Part shown: positions 36,745-46,953 of the stretch, piece by piece
Numbering within the stretch: position 1 is the first letter of the stretch
How the letters are laid out: each line of letters opens with the position of its first letter
NCBI GenBank assembly: GCA_009469585.1
Contig: SSXW01000013.1
Coordinates: 1-64,000, forward strand
Reading direction: 5' to 3'
Source of the DNA: Dechloromonas sp. Dech2017
GTDB lineage: Bacteria > Pseudomonadota > Gammaproteobacteria > Burkholderiales > Rhodocyclaceae
Length of the DNA: 64,000 nt
The notes under the pieces: model-generated
Told to the model about the DNA's origin: nothing
Seen by the model: only the letters and a program-made list of their open reading frames with translations
Databases searched by the model: none
Made by a program: the position numbers and the translations under genes

Positions 36745-37992
36745 ATGGCATTGCCTTACGAACTGATGATCGGCCTGCGCTACACGCGTGCCAAACGACG
36801 CAATCACTTCATTTCCTTCATTTCGCTGATTTCCATGCTCGGCATCGGGCTCGGCGTCGCCGCACTGATCGTCGTGCTGTCGGTGATGAACGGCTTCCAG
36901 AAGGAGTTGCGGACGCGCATCCTGGGCGTCGCCTCGCACATCCAGATCACCGGCATCAGCGGCGAACTGCCGGACTGGCAACGGGTCGCCGAGCAGGCGA
37001 TGCGCCACCCGGAAGTCCGGGCCGCCGCCCCCTTCGTCCAGTCGCAGGGCATGTTCAGCGTCGATGGTGGGGTCAAGGGCACGCTGGTGCGCGGCATCCT
37101 GCCCGAACAGGAAGACCGCGTCGCCGATTTTCGCCAGAGCATGCAGAGCGGCAGCCTGGACGACCTGCGCCCGGGCGAGTTCGGCGTCGTCCTCGGCGCC
37201 GACCTGGCCCGTTCGCTGCGCGTCTTTACCGGCGACAAGCTGACCCTGATCGCGCCGCAGGGCACGGTCACCCCGGCCGGTATCGTGCCCCGCCTGAAAT
37301 CGTTCAAGGTGGTCGGCATCTTCGAGGTCGGCATGTACGAATACGACTCCGGTCTGGCCCTGATCAACCTCGAGGACGCCCAGAAGCTGTACCAGATGGA
37401 AGACCGGGTGAGCGGCGTGCGCCTCAAGGTCGACGACCTCTTCCAGGCGCCGCGCATCGCCCGCGAACTGGTGCGCTACATCGACGCCGATGCCTACCTG
37501 CACGACTGGACGAAGAGCCACGCCAACTTCTTCCGCGCCGTGCAGATCGAGAAGAACATGATGTTCATCATCCTCTCGCTGATCGTCGCGGTGGCGGCCT
37601 TCAACCTGGTGTCGACGCTGGTCATGGCGGTTACCGACAAGCAGGCCGACATCGCCATCCTGCGCACGCTGGGGGCCAGGCCACGCTCGATCATGGCCAT
37701 CTTCGTCGTCCAGGGGGCGCTGGTCGGCTTCATCGGGCTCGGCCTGGGCATCGTCGGCGGCGTCGCGCTGGCCATCAACATCGATGTCGTGGTGCCGTTT
37801 ATCGAAAGGTTGCTCGGCGTGCATTTCCTGTCGAAAGAGGTTTATTACATTTCCGACCTGCCCTCCGAACTGCAGTGGAGCGATGTCTGGGGCGTCACCC
37901 TGATTGCCTTCGGGCTCGCCCTGCTCGCTACGCTCTATCCCAGCTGGCGGGCTTCCCGCGTCAATCCGGCGGAGGCCCTGCGCTATGAGTGA
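36745..37992 (+). CDS. lolC: Lipoprotein-releasing ABC transporter permease (LolC/LolE family)
   Basis: Inner-membrane permease that releases outer-membrane lipoproteins to LolA (415 aa). One helix near the N-terminus ([20 protein letters not shown]), a large periplasmic domain, and three C-terminal FtsX-type helices. The usual start [22 protein letters not shown] (quoted in part) fixes the ATG at 36745, although the frame is open from 35581. Only one permease gene is present before lolD, as in organisms with a LolF-type homodimer. Confidence 0.92.
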   Translation: MALPYELMIGLRYTRAKRRNHFISFISLISMLGIGLGVAALIVVLSVMNGFQKELRTRILGVASHIQITGISGELPDWQRVAEQAMRHPEVRAAAPFVQSQGMFSVDGGVKGTLVRGILPEQEDRVADFRQSMQSGSLDDLRPGEFGVVLGADLARSLRVFTGDKLTLIAPQGTVTPAGIVPRLKSFKVVGIFEVGMYEYDSGLALINLEDAQKLYQMEDRVSGVRLKVDDLFQAPRIARELVRYIDADAYLHDWTKSHANFFRAVQIEKNMMFIILSLIVAVAAFNLVSTLVMAVTDKQADIAILRTLGARPRSIMAIFVVQGALVGFIGLGLGIVGGVALAINIDVVVPFIERLLGVHFLSKEVYYISDLPSELQWSDVWGVTLIAFGLALLATLYPSWRASRVNPAEALRYE

Positions 37993-38662
37993 GGCGATTC
38001 TCCAAGCCAGCGGCCTGTCCAAGGTCTTTCGCGGCGGCGGGCTCGAGGTGCCGGTGCTGTCCGGCATCGATCTCACCGTGCTGCCCGGCGAAACGCTGGC
38101 CATCATCGGCGCTTCCGGTTCCGGCAAGAGCACGCTGCTCCATCTGCTGGGCGGGCTGGACACGCCGTCGGCCGGCAGCGTCAGGCTGATGGGACGCGAT
38201 TTTTCGGCCCTGGGCGAGGTCGACCGCGGCGATTGGCGCAACCGCCATCTCGGCTTTGTCTACCAGTTCCACCATCTGCTGCCCGAGTTCTCGGCGCTCG
38301 AGAACGTCGCCATGCCCCTGCTGGTTCGCCGCGTCGGGCGTCCCGAAGCGGGCGACCGGGCGGCCGCTATGCTGACTGCCGTCGGTCTCGGCCATCGCCT
38401 CGAACACCGGCCGGGCGAGCTTTCCGGCGGCGAGCGCCAGCGGGCCGCCATCGCCCGGGCCCTGGTCAGCGATCCATCCTGTCTGCTCGCCGACGAACCG
38501 ACCGGCAATCTCGACAGTCATACGGCAGCGGTCGTCTTCGGCCTGCTCATCGAGCGGGTGCGCGCCCAGCTCGCCAGCCTCGTCGTCGTCACTCACGATC
38601 AGCAACTGGCTGCCCGGGCCGACCGGGTGCTGCGTTTGAATGATGGCGTTCTTTGTCGTTAA
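37985..38662 (+). CDS. lolD: Lipoprotein-releasing ABC transporter ATPase
   Basis: ATPase of the Lol exporter (225 aa). Walker [10 protein letters not shown], signature [15 protein letters not shown], Walker [13 protein letters not shown] and the LolD-type [18 protein letters not shown] (in part). ATG 37985 overlaps the lolC stop by 8 bp. A degenerate motif copy lies at 38194-38230. Confidence 0.95.
   Translation: MSEAILQASGLSKVFRGGGLEVPVLSGIDLTVLPGETLAIIGASGSGKSTLLHLLGGLDTPSAGSVRLMGRDFSALGEVDRGDWRNRHLGFVYQFHHLLPEFSALENVAMPLLVRRVGRPEAGDRAAAMLTAVGLGHRLEHRPGELSGGERQRAAIARALVSDPSCLLADEPTGNLDSHTAAVVFGLLIERVRAQLASLVVVTHDQQLAARADRVLRLNDGVLCR
38194..38230 (-). repeat. Dispersed USS-like motif, weak copy in lolD
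   Basis: Core GCCGCGGTCGAC on the minus strand; the first A/T tract is lost, the second (GGGCCGAAAAATCGC) is in register. Confidence 0.4.
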
Positions 38663-38738
38663 TGTAAAAACCGCTAAAATAATCAAATAATCCACGCCCG
38701 TTTTGGCTGGCCCCGGGTCGGTCCTTGAGGAGGTAGGC

Positions 38739-40754
38739 ATGCAAGTCTTTTTTTCCCCGGCAGTCGCCTTGATGAACCGCTTGCGCTACGGCGGCAAGTT
38801 CGTCCTGCTCGGTCTGGCTATGAGCTTGCTGACGCTGGTCCTGCTCTATTCGGTCTTTTCCCTGCTCAGCAAGGACATCGAGACAGCAAGAGCCGAATTG
38901 TCCGGCCTGCAGATGCTCAAGCCGATGAATCGCCTGGTCCAGGTCATGCAGCAGCATCGTGGTCTGTCGGCTGGCGTGCTCAGCGGCAACGAGGCGATGA
39001 AGGGGCCTCGTGCCGCCAAGGAAAAAGAAGTCAGCGAGCTGGTGGCGGCGACCGAGGCCGCCTTGTCGCCGAAGCTGCGTGATGCGCCGGTCTGGAAGTC
39101 GGTACGCCAGGATTGGGAGGCGATCAGCGGCCAGGGGCTGGGCTGGGCACCGCCCGACAACCTGAAGCGCCACTCGGCGATGATCGGCAACATCCTGCAC
39201 TTCATGGCCGATGTCGCCGATGAAACCCAGCTGACCCTCGACCCGGTGATGGATACCTACTATTTCATGGACACCGTGGTCAGCAAGATGCCGGCCATGC
39301 TCGAGCCGCTGGGAGTGACGCGGGCGCGTGGCACCGCCGTGCTGACGCAAAAGGAACTGTCGCCGCAGATGCGCATCGATTTGACCTCGCAACTGTCGGT
39401 GATGGCTGGCACGCTACGGGCGCAGAACATCAACCTGGACAAGGTGATGCGCTATTCGCCGCGTCTGCAGTCCGCGCTGGCCGGGCCGACCAAGGAGTTT
39501 TCCGATCGCGTCGAGCAGGTTTTCGCGCTGGTTCGAGACGATATCGTGGGCGAAAAATTCGTCACCGTGCCCAAGGATTATTTCGCGATGACTACCCAAG
39601 TCATCGACATCGGCTACAAGGTGATGTTCGAAACACTGATCCCGACCTTCGAGCTGGCCTTGCAGCAACGCGTGGCGGAAGCCCGGCGCGTCCTGATGCT
39701 GGAAATCGGCCTGGCTGTGGTCATTTCGCTGGTCGTCGCCTACCTGAGCATGGGTGTTTTCTACTCGGTGATGCGCAGTGTCGGCGATTTCTCCCGGGGC
39801 GCCCGGCGTCTGGCCGACGGCGACCTGACCGCCGCCTTCGATGCCGACGGCGCAGACGAACTGCATGGCGCCGGCAAGGACTTCAACGGCATGGCGGAAT
39901 CCTTCCGCACGCTGATCGGGGGGGTCAAGCGCGACGTCGAGCAACTCAACACCTCGGCCGGGCAACTGGCCAGTTCGAGCAAGCAGATTGCTGCGGGAAC
40001 CTCGGCGCAGAGCGATTCGGCGGCTAGCATGGCGGCTGCCGTAGAGGAAATGACGGTGGGCATCGACCACATTGCCAAGAATGCTCAGGATGCCCAGGAT
40101 TTCTCCAACCGGTCCGACGAGGTCGCGGCCGAGGGCGGCGAGATCGTCCAGGGCGTGGTTCGTGAGATCCAGGCCATCGCCGCCACGGTCAACCAGTCGG
40201 CTACCGCCGTCGAGGCGCTTGGCCAGCAATCGGAACAGATTTCGGCCATCGTCGGGACGATCAAGGACATCGCCGACCAGACCAACCTGCTCGCCCTCAA
40301 TGCGGCGATCGAGGCGGCGCGGGCCGGCGAATCCGGCCGCGGTTTCGCCGTGGTCGCCGACGAGGTGCGCAAGCTGGCAGAGCGGACGGCCAAGTCGACC
40401 CAGGAAATTTCCGGGATGATCGGTGCCATCCAGTCGGGCACGGCAACGGCGGTGAGCAGCATGAAGCAGGGCGTCGTCCGCGTGGCGAGCGGCGTCGATC
40501 AGGCGCAGCGGGCCGGCCAGGCGATCGGCCAGGTGCAGGCGCAGTCGCGGCAGGTGCTGCAGGCCGTTTCGGAAATCACCGTGGCGCTGCGCGAGCAGGC
40601 CGTGGCCAGCACCGAGATCGCCCGCAACGTAGAGCACATCGCCCAGATGGCCGAGGAAAACAACGCGGCGGTCAGCGGCAACACGGCAACTGCCGAAATG
40701 CTCGACCGCCTCGCTCACACCCTGAACGACGCGATCACCCGCTTCCGGACCTGA
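38739..40754 (+). CDS. Methyl-accepting chemotaxis protein
   Basis: Transmembrane chemoreceptor (671 aa). TM1 about residues 20-43 and TM2 about 318-343 enclose a large periplasmic sensor with [14 protein letters not shown], which resembles the nitrate/nitrite-sensing (NIT) type. A HAMP domain follows, then the methylation helices and hairpin tip with [16 protein letters not shown] and [20 protein letters not shown] 38739 follows GAGGAGG. It is a lone gene with an AT-rich promoter region (38665-38700); no che genes are in the window. It overlaps the convergent DUF2062 gene by 20 bp. Confidence 0.92.
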   Translation: MQVFFSPAVALMNRLRYGGKFVLLGLAMSLLTLVLLYSVFSLLSKDIETARAELSGLQMLKPMNRLVQVMQQHRGLSAGVLSGNEAMKGPRAAKEKEVSELVAATEAALSPKLRDAPVWKSVRQDWEAISGQGLGWAPPDNLKRHSAMIGNILHFMADVADETQLTLDPVMDTYYFMDTVVSKMPAMLEPLGVTRARGTAVLTQKELSPQMRIDLTSQLSVMAGTLRAQNINLDKVMRYSPRLQSALAGPTKEFSDRVEQVFALVRDDIVGEKFVTVPKDYFAMTTQVIDIGYKVMFETLIPTFELALQQRVAEARRVLMLEIGLAVVISLVVAYLSMGVFYSVMRSVGDFSRGARRLADGDLTAAFDADGADELHGAGKDFNGMAESFRTLIGGVKRDVEQLNTSAGQLASSSKQIAAGTSAQSDSAASMAAAVEEMTVGIDHIAKNAQDAQDFSNRSDEVAAEGGEIVQGVVREIQAIAATVNQSATAVEALGQQSEQISAIVGTIKDIADQTNLLALNAAIEAARAGESGRGFAVVADEVRKLAERTAKSTQEISGMIGAIQSGTATAVSSMKQGVVRVASGVDQAQRAGQAIGQVQAQSRQVLQAVSEITVALREQAVASTEIARNVEHIAQMAEENNAAVSGNTATAEMLDRLAHTLNDAITRFRT

Positions 40755-41280
40755 GCGCCTGGCGCCGCCGCCAGGCGGCCAGGAGGTACAGCCGCCATGC
40801 CGCCCGCGTCGCGAAGTAGCCGAGCACGGCCAGGCCGCTGGCCAGCACGACGAGGCCGATACCGAGCGGCTGGGCGACGCTGAGCATCCAGCCCTGCATG
40901 GCGCTGGTCCAGCCGACGAAATCGCTGGCCGAAAAAGCCGGCGGGGCGATGAAGCCATTGCTTTCGCCCAGGCTCAGCCGACCGATCTGGTAAGCCAGCA
41001 GGTAGAGCGGCACGATGGTTAACGGGTTGGTGTACAGCGTGACCAGCATGGCGAGCGGCAGGTTGACCCGGAAAACCAGGGCGCAGAAGGCGGCGCCGAG
41101 CATTTGCAGAGGCCCGGGAATGAGTCCGCAGAACAGACCGGCGGCCACCGCGCCGGCCGCCGAATGGCGATTCAGGTGCCACAGGCGCGGATGCAGCAGC
41201 GTAGACGCGAAGGGTCGCAGCCAGGGGTTCTGGCGTATCGATTCGTGATCGGGCAGGTATTTCTTAAGCTGGCGGCGCAT
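40735..41280 (-). CDS. DUF2062 membrane protein
   Basis: A 181-aa membrane protein of the DUF2062 family, with the hallmark [17 protein letters not shown] and [17 protein letters not shown]. Function unknown; the family is often near cell-envelope or glycosyltransferase genes. It is divergent from comEC with only 17 bp between starts, so the two promoters must overlap the coding regions or be shared. Confidence 0.85.
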   Translation of the reverse strand: MRRQLKKYLPDHESIRQNPWLRPFASTLLHPRLWHLNRHSAAGAVAAGLFCGLIPGPLQMLGAAFCALVFRVNLPLAMLVTLYTNPLTIVPLYLLAYQIGRLSLGESNGFIAPPAFSASDFVGWTSAMQGWMLSVAQPLGIGLVVLASGLAVLGYFATRAAWRLYLLAAWRRRQALRSGSG

Positions 41281-41297
41281 CCCCGTATTATTGCAGC

Positions 41298-43616
41298 ATG
41301 CGCCTGAATATTCTCGCCTTCGCCGCCGGCGTCCTGTGCTTGCAGATGCAGGCGCAATTGCCCGACTGGCGCGGCGGGGCGCTGGCCGGCCTGGGCCTGG
41401 CGCTGGCCGGGCGTTACCTGCCTTCCTGGCTCGGTCGCGGTCTGCTTGCCGCCGGCTGCCTGGCCCTCGGCCTGGCCTGGGCCGGTTGGCGGGCCGATGT
41501 CCGGCTGGCCGACGAACTGCCGCTGGCCGGCGAGGGGGAGGATGTCGCGGTGGTCGGTGTCGTCGCCAGCCTGCCGCAGGATTTCAGCCACGGCACCCGT
41601 TTCGAATTTGACGTCAATTTGCCGTCGACCGCAGCAGTCGGCGTGCCGCGCCGGATCATGCTTTCCTGGTACCAGGGGCGGCGCGACGACGAGCAGTTCG
41701 TGCGCCAGCCGGTGCGCCCGGGCGAGCGCTGGCAGTTCACGGTGCGCCTGAAGCGCCCCCACGGCAACGCCAATCCCGGCGGCTTCGACTACGAGGCCTG
41801 GCTGCTCGAACGCGGCATCCGGGCGACCGGCTACATCCGCCCGGCGCCGGCCCGCCGCCTGGACGCCATGGTCTGGCAGCCGGCCTACGTCGTCGACCGC
41901 CTGCGCCACGCGGTGCGCGACGCCTTCGCCGGCCAGCTGCCGGCCGCCGAGTATCCGTGGGCCGGTGTCCTGGTCGCCCTGGCCGTCGGCGACCAGAAGG
42001 CGATCAACGGCGAGTTGTGGGCCACCTTCAACCGCACCGGTACGACCCACCTGATGAGCATTTCCGGCATGCACGTGACGATGGTGGCGGCCCTCTTTGG
42101 CTGGCTGGTCTCCCTGGTCTGGCGCCGGGTGCCGTGGCTGATGCGCCGCCTGCCGGCCCAGAAGGCGGGGCTGCTGGCCGGCTGCGCGGCGGCCTTCGGC
42201 TACGCCTGGCTGGCCGGCTTCGGCGTGCCGGCCCAGCGCACCCTGGCCATGCTGCTGGTCGCCGCGGCGGCCATGCTCTCGGGGCGGCTGGTGGCGCCCA
42301 GTCGCATCCTGGCGCTGGCCTTGCTGGTCGTGCTGGTGGTCGATCCGTGGGCGGTGCTGGCCGCCGGTTTCTGGCTGTCCTTCGCGGCGGTCGGGGCCTT
42401 GCTCTACGTCGGCGCGGCACGGGGCGACGAAACCAGCGGCTGGGCCGAACGGCTGCGCGGCTGGGGCGTCGTGCAGTGGGCGGCGACGCTGGCTTCGCTG
42501 CCCATCCTGCTGCTCGTGTTCCAGCAGTTTTCGCTGGTCTCGCCGCTGGCCAATGCGCTGGCCATTCCGGTCATCAGCTTCGTCGTCACGCCGCTCGCCC
42601 TGCTCGGCGCGGTGGTCCCGTGGTGGCCCATCCTGGCGCTGGCCCATGTGGTGCTGGACTGGCTGATGGTTTTCCTCGCCTGGTGCGCCGCCTGGCCGGT
42701 CTGGCAGGCGCCGGCGCCGCCGCTGTGGGTGGTCGGCGTGGCCGGGCTCGGGGTGGCGATCGGCCTGCTGCCGCGTGGTGTGCCCGGGCGCTGGCTGGCC
42801 GCTGTGCTGATCCTGCCGGCGCTGGCCTGGCCGGTGGACCAGCCGGCCGAGGGTGAAGCACGGGTTACCGTGCTCGATGTCGGGCAGGGGCTGGCCGCCG
42901 TGGTCCGCACCCGGGAGCACACCCTGATCTACGACCCCGGGCCGCTGTACAGCGCCGAGTCGGACGCCGGCCAGCGCGTCGTCGTGCCTTACCTGCGCTA
43001 CCTCGGCATCTCCCGCGTCGACCGGCTGATGGTCACCCACCGCGACAGCGACCATTCGGGCGGCATGGCTTCGGTGCTGGCGGCGCTGGCCGTCGACGAA
43101 GTCAGTTCGTCGCTCGACCAGGCCGGCGGAACGCCTTGCCTGGCCGGCCAGCAGTGGTCGTGGGACGGCGTGCTGTTCGAGGTGCTGCATCCGGCCGCGG
43201 AAAACTACGCGGCCGGCGGCAAGGCCAACCATTTGTCCTGCGTGCTGCGGGTCAGCACCGGCGGGCGGCGCCTGCTGCTCACCTCGGACATCGAGGCGGC
43301 CGACGAGGCGGCGCTGCTCGCCCGCCATCCCGGCGACCTGGCGGCCGACGTGCTGCTGGTCCCGCACCACGGCTCGAAGACGTCGTCCACGCCGCCTTTC
43401 CTGCAGGCGGTGGGGGCGGCCGAGGTGATCGTGCCGGCCGGCTATCGCAACCGCTTCGGCCACCCGCGGCCGGAGGTGGTGGCGCGCTACGCGGCGACCG
43501 GCGCCCGGCTGTGGCGCACCGACCGCGACGGGGCGGTTCGTATCGACATGAGCCCGGCTTCGCTGTCATTATCGGCCTGGCGGACGGAACATCGCCGCTA
43601 CTGGTACGGCCGGTGA
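41298..43616 (+). CDS. comEC: DNA internalization protein ComEC/Rec2
   Basis: Inner-membrane channel for uptake of single-stranded transforming DNA (772 aa). N-terminal helices and a DUF4131-type OB region, then the competence domain (NRTGTTHLMSISGMHVTMVA in part) and a C-terminal metallo-beta-lactamase-like domain with VTVLDVGQGLAAVV and the metal motif THRDSDHSGG. It is intact and full-length, so the organism may be naturally competent. A good copy of the dispersed motif (41599-41635) lies in its 5' part. Confidence 0.93.
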   Translation: MRLNILAFAAGVLCLQMQAQLPDWRGGALAGLGLALAGRYLPSWLGRGLLAAGCLALGLAWAGWRADVRLADELPLAGEGEDVAVVGVVASLPQDFSHGTRFEFDVNLPSTAAVGVPRRIMLSWYQGRRDDEQFVRQPVRPGERWQFTVRLKRPHGNANPGGFDYEAWLLERGIRATGYIRPAPARRLDAMVWQPAYVVDRLRHAVRDAFAGQLPAAEYPWAGVLVALAVGDQKAINGELWATFNRTGTTHLMSISGMHVTMVAALFGWLVSLVWRRVPWLMRRLPAQKAGLLAGCAAAFGYAWLAGFGVPAQRTLAMLLVAAAAMLSGRLVAPSRILALALLVVLVVDPWAVLAAGFWLSFAAVGALLYVGAARGDETSGWAERLRGWGVVQWAATLASLPILLLVFQQFSLVSPLANALAIPVISFVVTPLALLGAVVPWWPILALAHVVLDWLMVFLAWCAAWPVWQAPAPPLWVVGVAGLGVAIGLLPRGVPGRWLAAVLILPALAWPVDQPAEGEARVTVLDVGQGLAAVVRTREHTLIYDPGPLYSAESDAGQRVVVPYLRYLGISRVDRLMVTHRDSDHSGGMASVLAALAVDEVSSSLDQAGGTPCLAGQQWSWDGVLFEVLHPAAENYAAGGKANHLSCVLRVSTGGRRLLLTSDIEAADEAALLARHPGDLAADVLLVPHHGSKTSSTPPFLQAVGAAEVIVPAGYRNRFGHPRPEVVARYAATGARLWRTDRDGAVRIDMSPASLSLSAWRTEHRRYWYGR
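41599..41635 (-). repeat. Dispersed USS-like motif, copy 6 in comEC (exact core)
   Basis: Core GCTGCGGTCGAC on the minus strand (41624-41635), GGCAAATTG and TCAAATTCGAAAC following. Confidence 0.8.
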
Positions 43617-43641
43617 TAGAGTTGCGCAGAGGGAGGTGAGC

Positions 43642-44496
43642 ATGACATTCAAACAACAGACCGTGCAGTGCGTCGGGCCCTCCGGCCTGCACCGGATGGC
43701 CTACACCGAGTGGGGGGCGCGCGACGATCCGCGTGTCCTCATCTGCGTGCACGGCCTGACCCGCAACGGCCGCGATTTCGACGCGCTGGCCGAGGCCATG
43801 TCGGCCCATTACCGGGTGATCTGCCCGGACGTCGTCGGCCGCGGGCGCAGCGCCCACCTGCGCGATCCGGCCGGCTACGGCATCGCCCAGTACGTCGCCG
43901 ACATGGTGACGCTGATCGCCCGCCTGAACGTCGATTCGGTGCATTGGGTGGGGACCTCGATGGGCGGGCTGATCGGCATGGCGCTGGCCGCCCAGGAGGG
44001 CACGCCGATCCGCAAGATGGTGCTCAACGATGTCGGGCCGCTGATCACCGTCGAATCGCTGCAGCGCATCGCCACCTACGTCGGCCAGGACCCGGACTGG
44101 GCGACCTTCGACGAGGCGCTGGCCTACGTCAAGCTGATCAGCGAACCCTTCGGGCCGCTGACCGAGGCGCAGTGGCACCACATGACCGAAAGCAGCGTCG
44201 TCCAGCGTTCGGACGGGCGCTGGGCCTTCCGCTACGACCCGCGCATCGCCGAGCCGTTCAAGGCCGCTTTTGGCGACCAGGACATCGACCTGTGGCCGCT
44301 CTACGAGCAGGTGGCCTGCCCGACGCTGGTCGTCCGCGGCGAGCGCTCCGACCTGCTGACCCGCGACACCTGGCAGCGCATGGCTTGCTGCGGTCCACGG
44401 GCAAAACTGGCCGAAATTCCAAAAGTCGGCCACGCCCCGATGTTCCAGTCCGACGACCAGATCGCCGTCGTCCGCGAGTTCCTGCTCAGCGCATGA
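43642..44496 (+). CDS. Alpha/beta hydrolase
   Basis: A 284-aa serine hydrolase. Oxyanion segment CVHGLTRNGRDFD, nucleophile elbow GTSMGG, acid Asp in RGERSDLL and His in VGHAPMF complete the triad. ATG 43642 is preferred to GTG 43636, which overlaps the GGAGG ribosome binding site. It is coupled by an ATGA overlap to a second hydrolase. Substrate unknown. Confidence 0.88.
   Translation: MTFKQQTVQCVGPSGLHRMAYTEWGARDDPRVLICVHGLTRNGRDFDALAEAMSAHYRVICPDVVGRGRSAHLRDPAGYGIAQYVADMVTLIARLNVDSVHWVGTSMGGLIGMALAAQEGTPIRKMVLNDVGPLITVESLQRIATYVGQDPDWATFDEALAYVKLISEPFGPLTEAQWHHMTESSVVQRSDGRWAFRYDPRIAEPFKAAFGDQDIDLWPLYEQVACPTLVVRGERSDLLTRDTWQRMACCGPRAKLAEIPKVGHAPMFQSDDQIAVVREFLLSA
44387..44424 (+). repeat. 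Dispersed USS-like motif, copy 7
   Basis: Core GCTGCGGTCCAC (one change), GGGCAAAAC, TGGCCGAAATTCC and AAAAG. It is inside the first alpha/beta hydrolase gene. Confidence 0.75.
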
Positions 44497-45269
44497 AGCA
44501 CCTCGTCGTCGCCGGGTTGCGGCTCGAATACCGCGACTACCCGGCGACGGCCGCCGGCCGTCCGACCCTGCTGCTGCTCCACGAGGGCCTCGGTTGCGTC
44601 GCCATGTGGCGGCATTTCCCGGACAAGCTGGCGGCCGCCACCGGCTGCCGGGTTATCGTCTGGTCGCGGGCCGGCTATGGCGGTTCCGAAGCGTATGGCG
44701 AGCCGCGCACGGTGCGCTACATGCATCGCGAGGGCGAGGAGATGCTGCCGGCGCTGCTCGCCGCGCTGCACATCGAGCGGCCGGTGCTGATCGGCCACAG
44801 CGACGGCGGCAGCATCGCCCTGATCTTCGCCGCGGCCTTCCCCGACCTGCCGCTCGGCGTCGCCGTGATGGCGCCGCATGAATTCGTCGAGGAAGAAACC
44901 CTGGCCGGCATCCGCGCCGCCCGAGCGGCCTGGCAGACGACCGACCTGCCGCAGAAGCTGGCGCGCTACCACCACGCCCAGGCCGGGCGGGTGTTCAGCG
45001 ACTGGAACGATACCTGGCTGTCGCCGGCTTTCCGCGACTGGAACATCGCGGCCTGCCTGCCCAAGATCCGCTGCCCGGTGCTGGCCATCCAGGGCGAGGA
45101 CGACGAGTACGCGACGATGCGCCAGATCGACACCATCGCCGAGCAGGTGTCCGGCGCGCAGCTGCTCAAGCTGGCCCGCTGCGGCCATTCGCCGCAGCGC
45201 GATCAGGAATCGGCCGTGCTCGAGGCGCTGGCTGCCTTCATCAGCCGGCTCAGCGGGTCCTGCCGGTAG
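44493..45269 (+). CDS. Alpha/beta hydrolase (second of a pair)
   Basis: A 258-aa hydrolase. LLLLHEGLGCVAMW is the oxyanion loop, IGHSDGGSIAL the nucleophile elbow, GEDDEY the acid and CGHSPQRD the catalytic His. It is a different subfamily from its neighbour, to which it is translationally coupled. Its 3' 67 bp overlap the convergent MtfA-type gene. Confidence 0.87.
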   Translation: MKHLVVAGLRLEYRDYPATAAGRPTLLLLHEGLGCVAMWRHFPDKLAAATGCRVIVWSRAGYGGSEAYGEPRTVRYMHREGEEMLPALLAALHIERPVLIGHSDGGSIALIFAAAFPDLPLGVAVMAPHEFVEEETLAGIRAARAAWQTTDLPQKLARYHHAQAGRVFSDWNDTWLSPAFRDWNIAACLPKIRCPVLAIQGEDDEYATMRQIDTIAEQVSGAQLLKLARCGHSPQRDQESAVLEALAAFISRLSGSCR

Positions 45270-45988
45270 TAGCGGCTGAGCAGGCCGTAGAGGGCCGGGT
45301 ATTCGTCGCTGACCACGTCGGGCATTTCGAAGAAGCACTCCGACAGCACGGCGAAGAATTCGGCCGGCGATTCGCTGGCGTAGGGGTCGATGAAGGTGTC
45401 CTCGTCGTCGTCCACGCGCTGGCAGAAATCGTCGTAGGCGGCGAAAAAGACCTCGTCCCACTCGCCGGCGCCGACCCCGGCGTGCAGGGCAGGCATGCCG
45501 TCGGCTTCGCCGTTGAGCATGTCGAGCTTGTGGGCGAATTCGTGGATGACCACGTTGTAGCCGTCGCCGGCCATCTGCACGTCGTGCCAGGAAATGATCA
45601 GCGGCCCGCCTTCCCAGGCCTCGCCGGAGAGCACGTCGTCGTATTCGTGCACGACGCCGGATTCATCCTCGATGCGCCGGCGGACGACGAATTCGTCGGG
45701 GTAGACGACGATGCCGACCCAGTCGCGGTAGGCGCTCAGGCCGAGCTTGAGGATGGGCAGGCAGCCCTGGGCGGCGATCGAGGCGCAGATTTCGTCGTTC
45801 AGTTCGAGGCCGCCGGCGGCAGTGAATTCCTTTTCGGCGAGGAAATCCTCGGCCAGCGATTTCAGGGCTTTTTTCTCGTCGACCGCCAGGGTGTCGAGAA
45901 AAGGCAGCGAATCGACGATGGCCGCCCAAAGGCTGTCGGGGATGGGCGTCGGTTTGCGGGCGCGGAAACGGTCGAACAGGGAAATCAT
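45203..45988 (-). CDS. mtfA: MtfA-type zinc peptidase (M90 family)
   Basis: A 261-aa cytoplasmic metallopeptidase of the MtfA family; in E. coli MtfA binds the Mlc repressor. The zinc motif is in NVVIHEFAHKLDMLNGEADG (HEFAH), followed by the conserved DEVFFAAYDDFCQRVD and ESPAEFFAVLSECFFE with the third ligand. ATG 45988 overlaps the stop of the EamA gene (ATGA). Confidence 0.88.
   Translation of the reverse strand: MISLFDRFRARKPTPIPDSLWAAIVDSLPFLDTLAVDEKKALKSLAEDFLAEKEFTAAGGLELNDEICASIAAQGCLPILKLGLSAYRDWVGIVVYPDEFVVRRRIEDESGVVHEYDDVLSGEAWEGGPLIISWHDVQMAGDGYNVVIHEFAHKLDMLNGEADGMPALHAGVGAGEWDEVFFAAYDDFCQRVDDDEDTFIDPYASESPAEFFAVLSECFFEMPDVVSDEYPALYGLLSRYYRQDPLSRLMKAASASSTADS
45854..45889 (-). 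repeat. Dispersed USS-like motif, degenerate copy in mtfA
   Basis: Core CTGGCGGTCGAC, then GAGAAAAAAGCCC and TGAAATCGC in register, on the minus strand. Confidence 0.55.
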
Positions 45989-46869
45989 TTTTTCATGGTC
46001 AGCCAGATGCCGGTGAAGATCAGCGCGATGCCGGCGTAGTGGTACCACAGCGGGATTTCGCCGAGAAAGAGGAAGGAGAGCAGGGTTCCGAACACCGGCA
46101 TCAGGTGGATGAAGAGGCTGGCCTGGCTGGCACCGACTTCGGCGACTCCCTTGTTGTAGAAAATGTAGCCGATGAAGCTCGGGAAGATGCCGACGTAGGC
46201 AAGCGCCGTCAGCGAGCCCGGATTCAGGTTGACGACCTGGCCGGCCATCATTTCGGCGGCATAGGCCGGGGCCAGCGCGGCCAGGCCGACGCTGGTCAGG
46301 GCGCCGAGCATCAGCATGGGATGGACGCCGGCCGGGCGCCAGGCCAGGCCGATGGTGTAGATCGCCCAGTCGAGCACGGCGAGCAGCATCCACAGGTCGC
46401 CGACATTGAGCTTGAGGTGGGTGAGCACGGCCAGGTCGCCGCGCCCCACGATGGTCAGCGCGCCGGCCAGCGAGATGAGCACGCCCAGCCCCTCGACGCG
46501 GCGCAGGCGCTTGCCGAGAAAGGCCCAGGAGATGGCGATGGTGGCGATCGGGATGAAGGAGTTGAGCAGCGTGGCGTTGGTCGCCGTGGTCTCCTGCAGC
46601 GCCAGGTAGGCGAAGGTGTTGTAGCCGCCGACACCAAGCAGGCCGAGGACGACCAGCGGCTTCCAGCCCTGCTTGAGCAGCGGCCACTGGCTTTTCAGGT
46701 GAGGCAGGGCGAGCGGCAGGATGAATAGGAAGGCGATGGCCCAGCGCCAGAAGGCGAAGGCGAGCGGCGGGATGTCGGCGCGGGCGCCGCGGCCGATCAC
46801 CATGTTGCCCGACCAGAAGAGCACGGTCAGGGTGAGCAGCAGATAGGGGTTGGCGAACAGCTTGGTCAT
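45985..46869 (-). CDS. EamA/DMT-superfamily transporter
   Basis: A 294-aa inner-membrane protein with about ten helices in two EamA repeats. The first begins LTLTVLFWSGNMVIGRGA; the second ends FLFLGEIPLWYHYAGIALI. It probably exports amino acids or other small metabolites; the substrate is unknown. ATG 46869 is preferred; the open frame extends for a kilobase and more upstream but is only a shadow of relA and the kinase. Confidence 0.88.
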   Translation of the reverse strand: MTKLFANPYLLLTLTVLFWSGNMVIGRGARADIPPLAFAFWRWAIAFLFILPLALPHLKSQWPLLKQGWKPLVVLGLLGVGGYNTFAYLALQETTATNATLLNSFIPIATIAISWAFLGKRLRRVEGLGVLISLAGALTIVGRGDLAVLTHLKLNVGDLWMLLAVLDWAIYTIGLAWRPAGVHPMLMLGALTSVGLAALAPAYAAEMMAGQVVNLNPGSLTALAYVGIFPSFIGYIFYNKGVAEVGASQASLFIHLMPVFGTLLSFLFLGEIPLWYHYAGIALIFTGIWLTMKK

Positions 46870-46953
46870 GGTCGGCGGATTATGCCTCAAGCGGCGCCAG
46901 CCGCCAGCCTTGCTTGCCTGCCGGGCGGCGGCGATCCGCTTTATAATCGGGTC

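Noticed and set aside
36715..38241. Upstream extension of the 379-aa gene on the minus strand
   Set aside because: It lies antisense to lolC and lolD, which carry clear family motifs.
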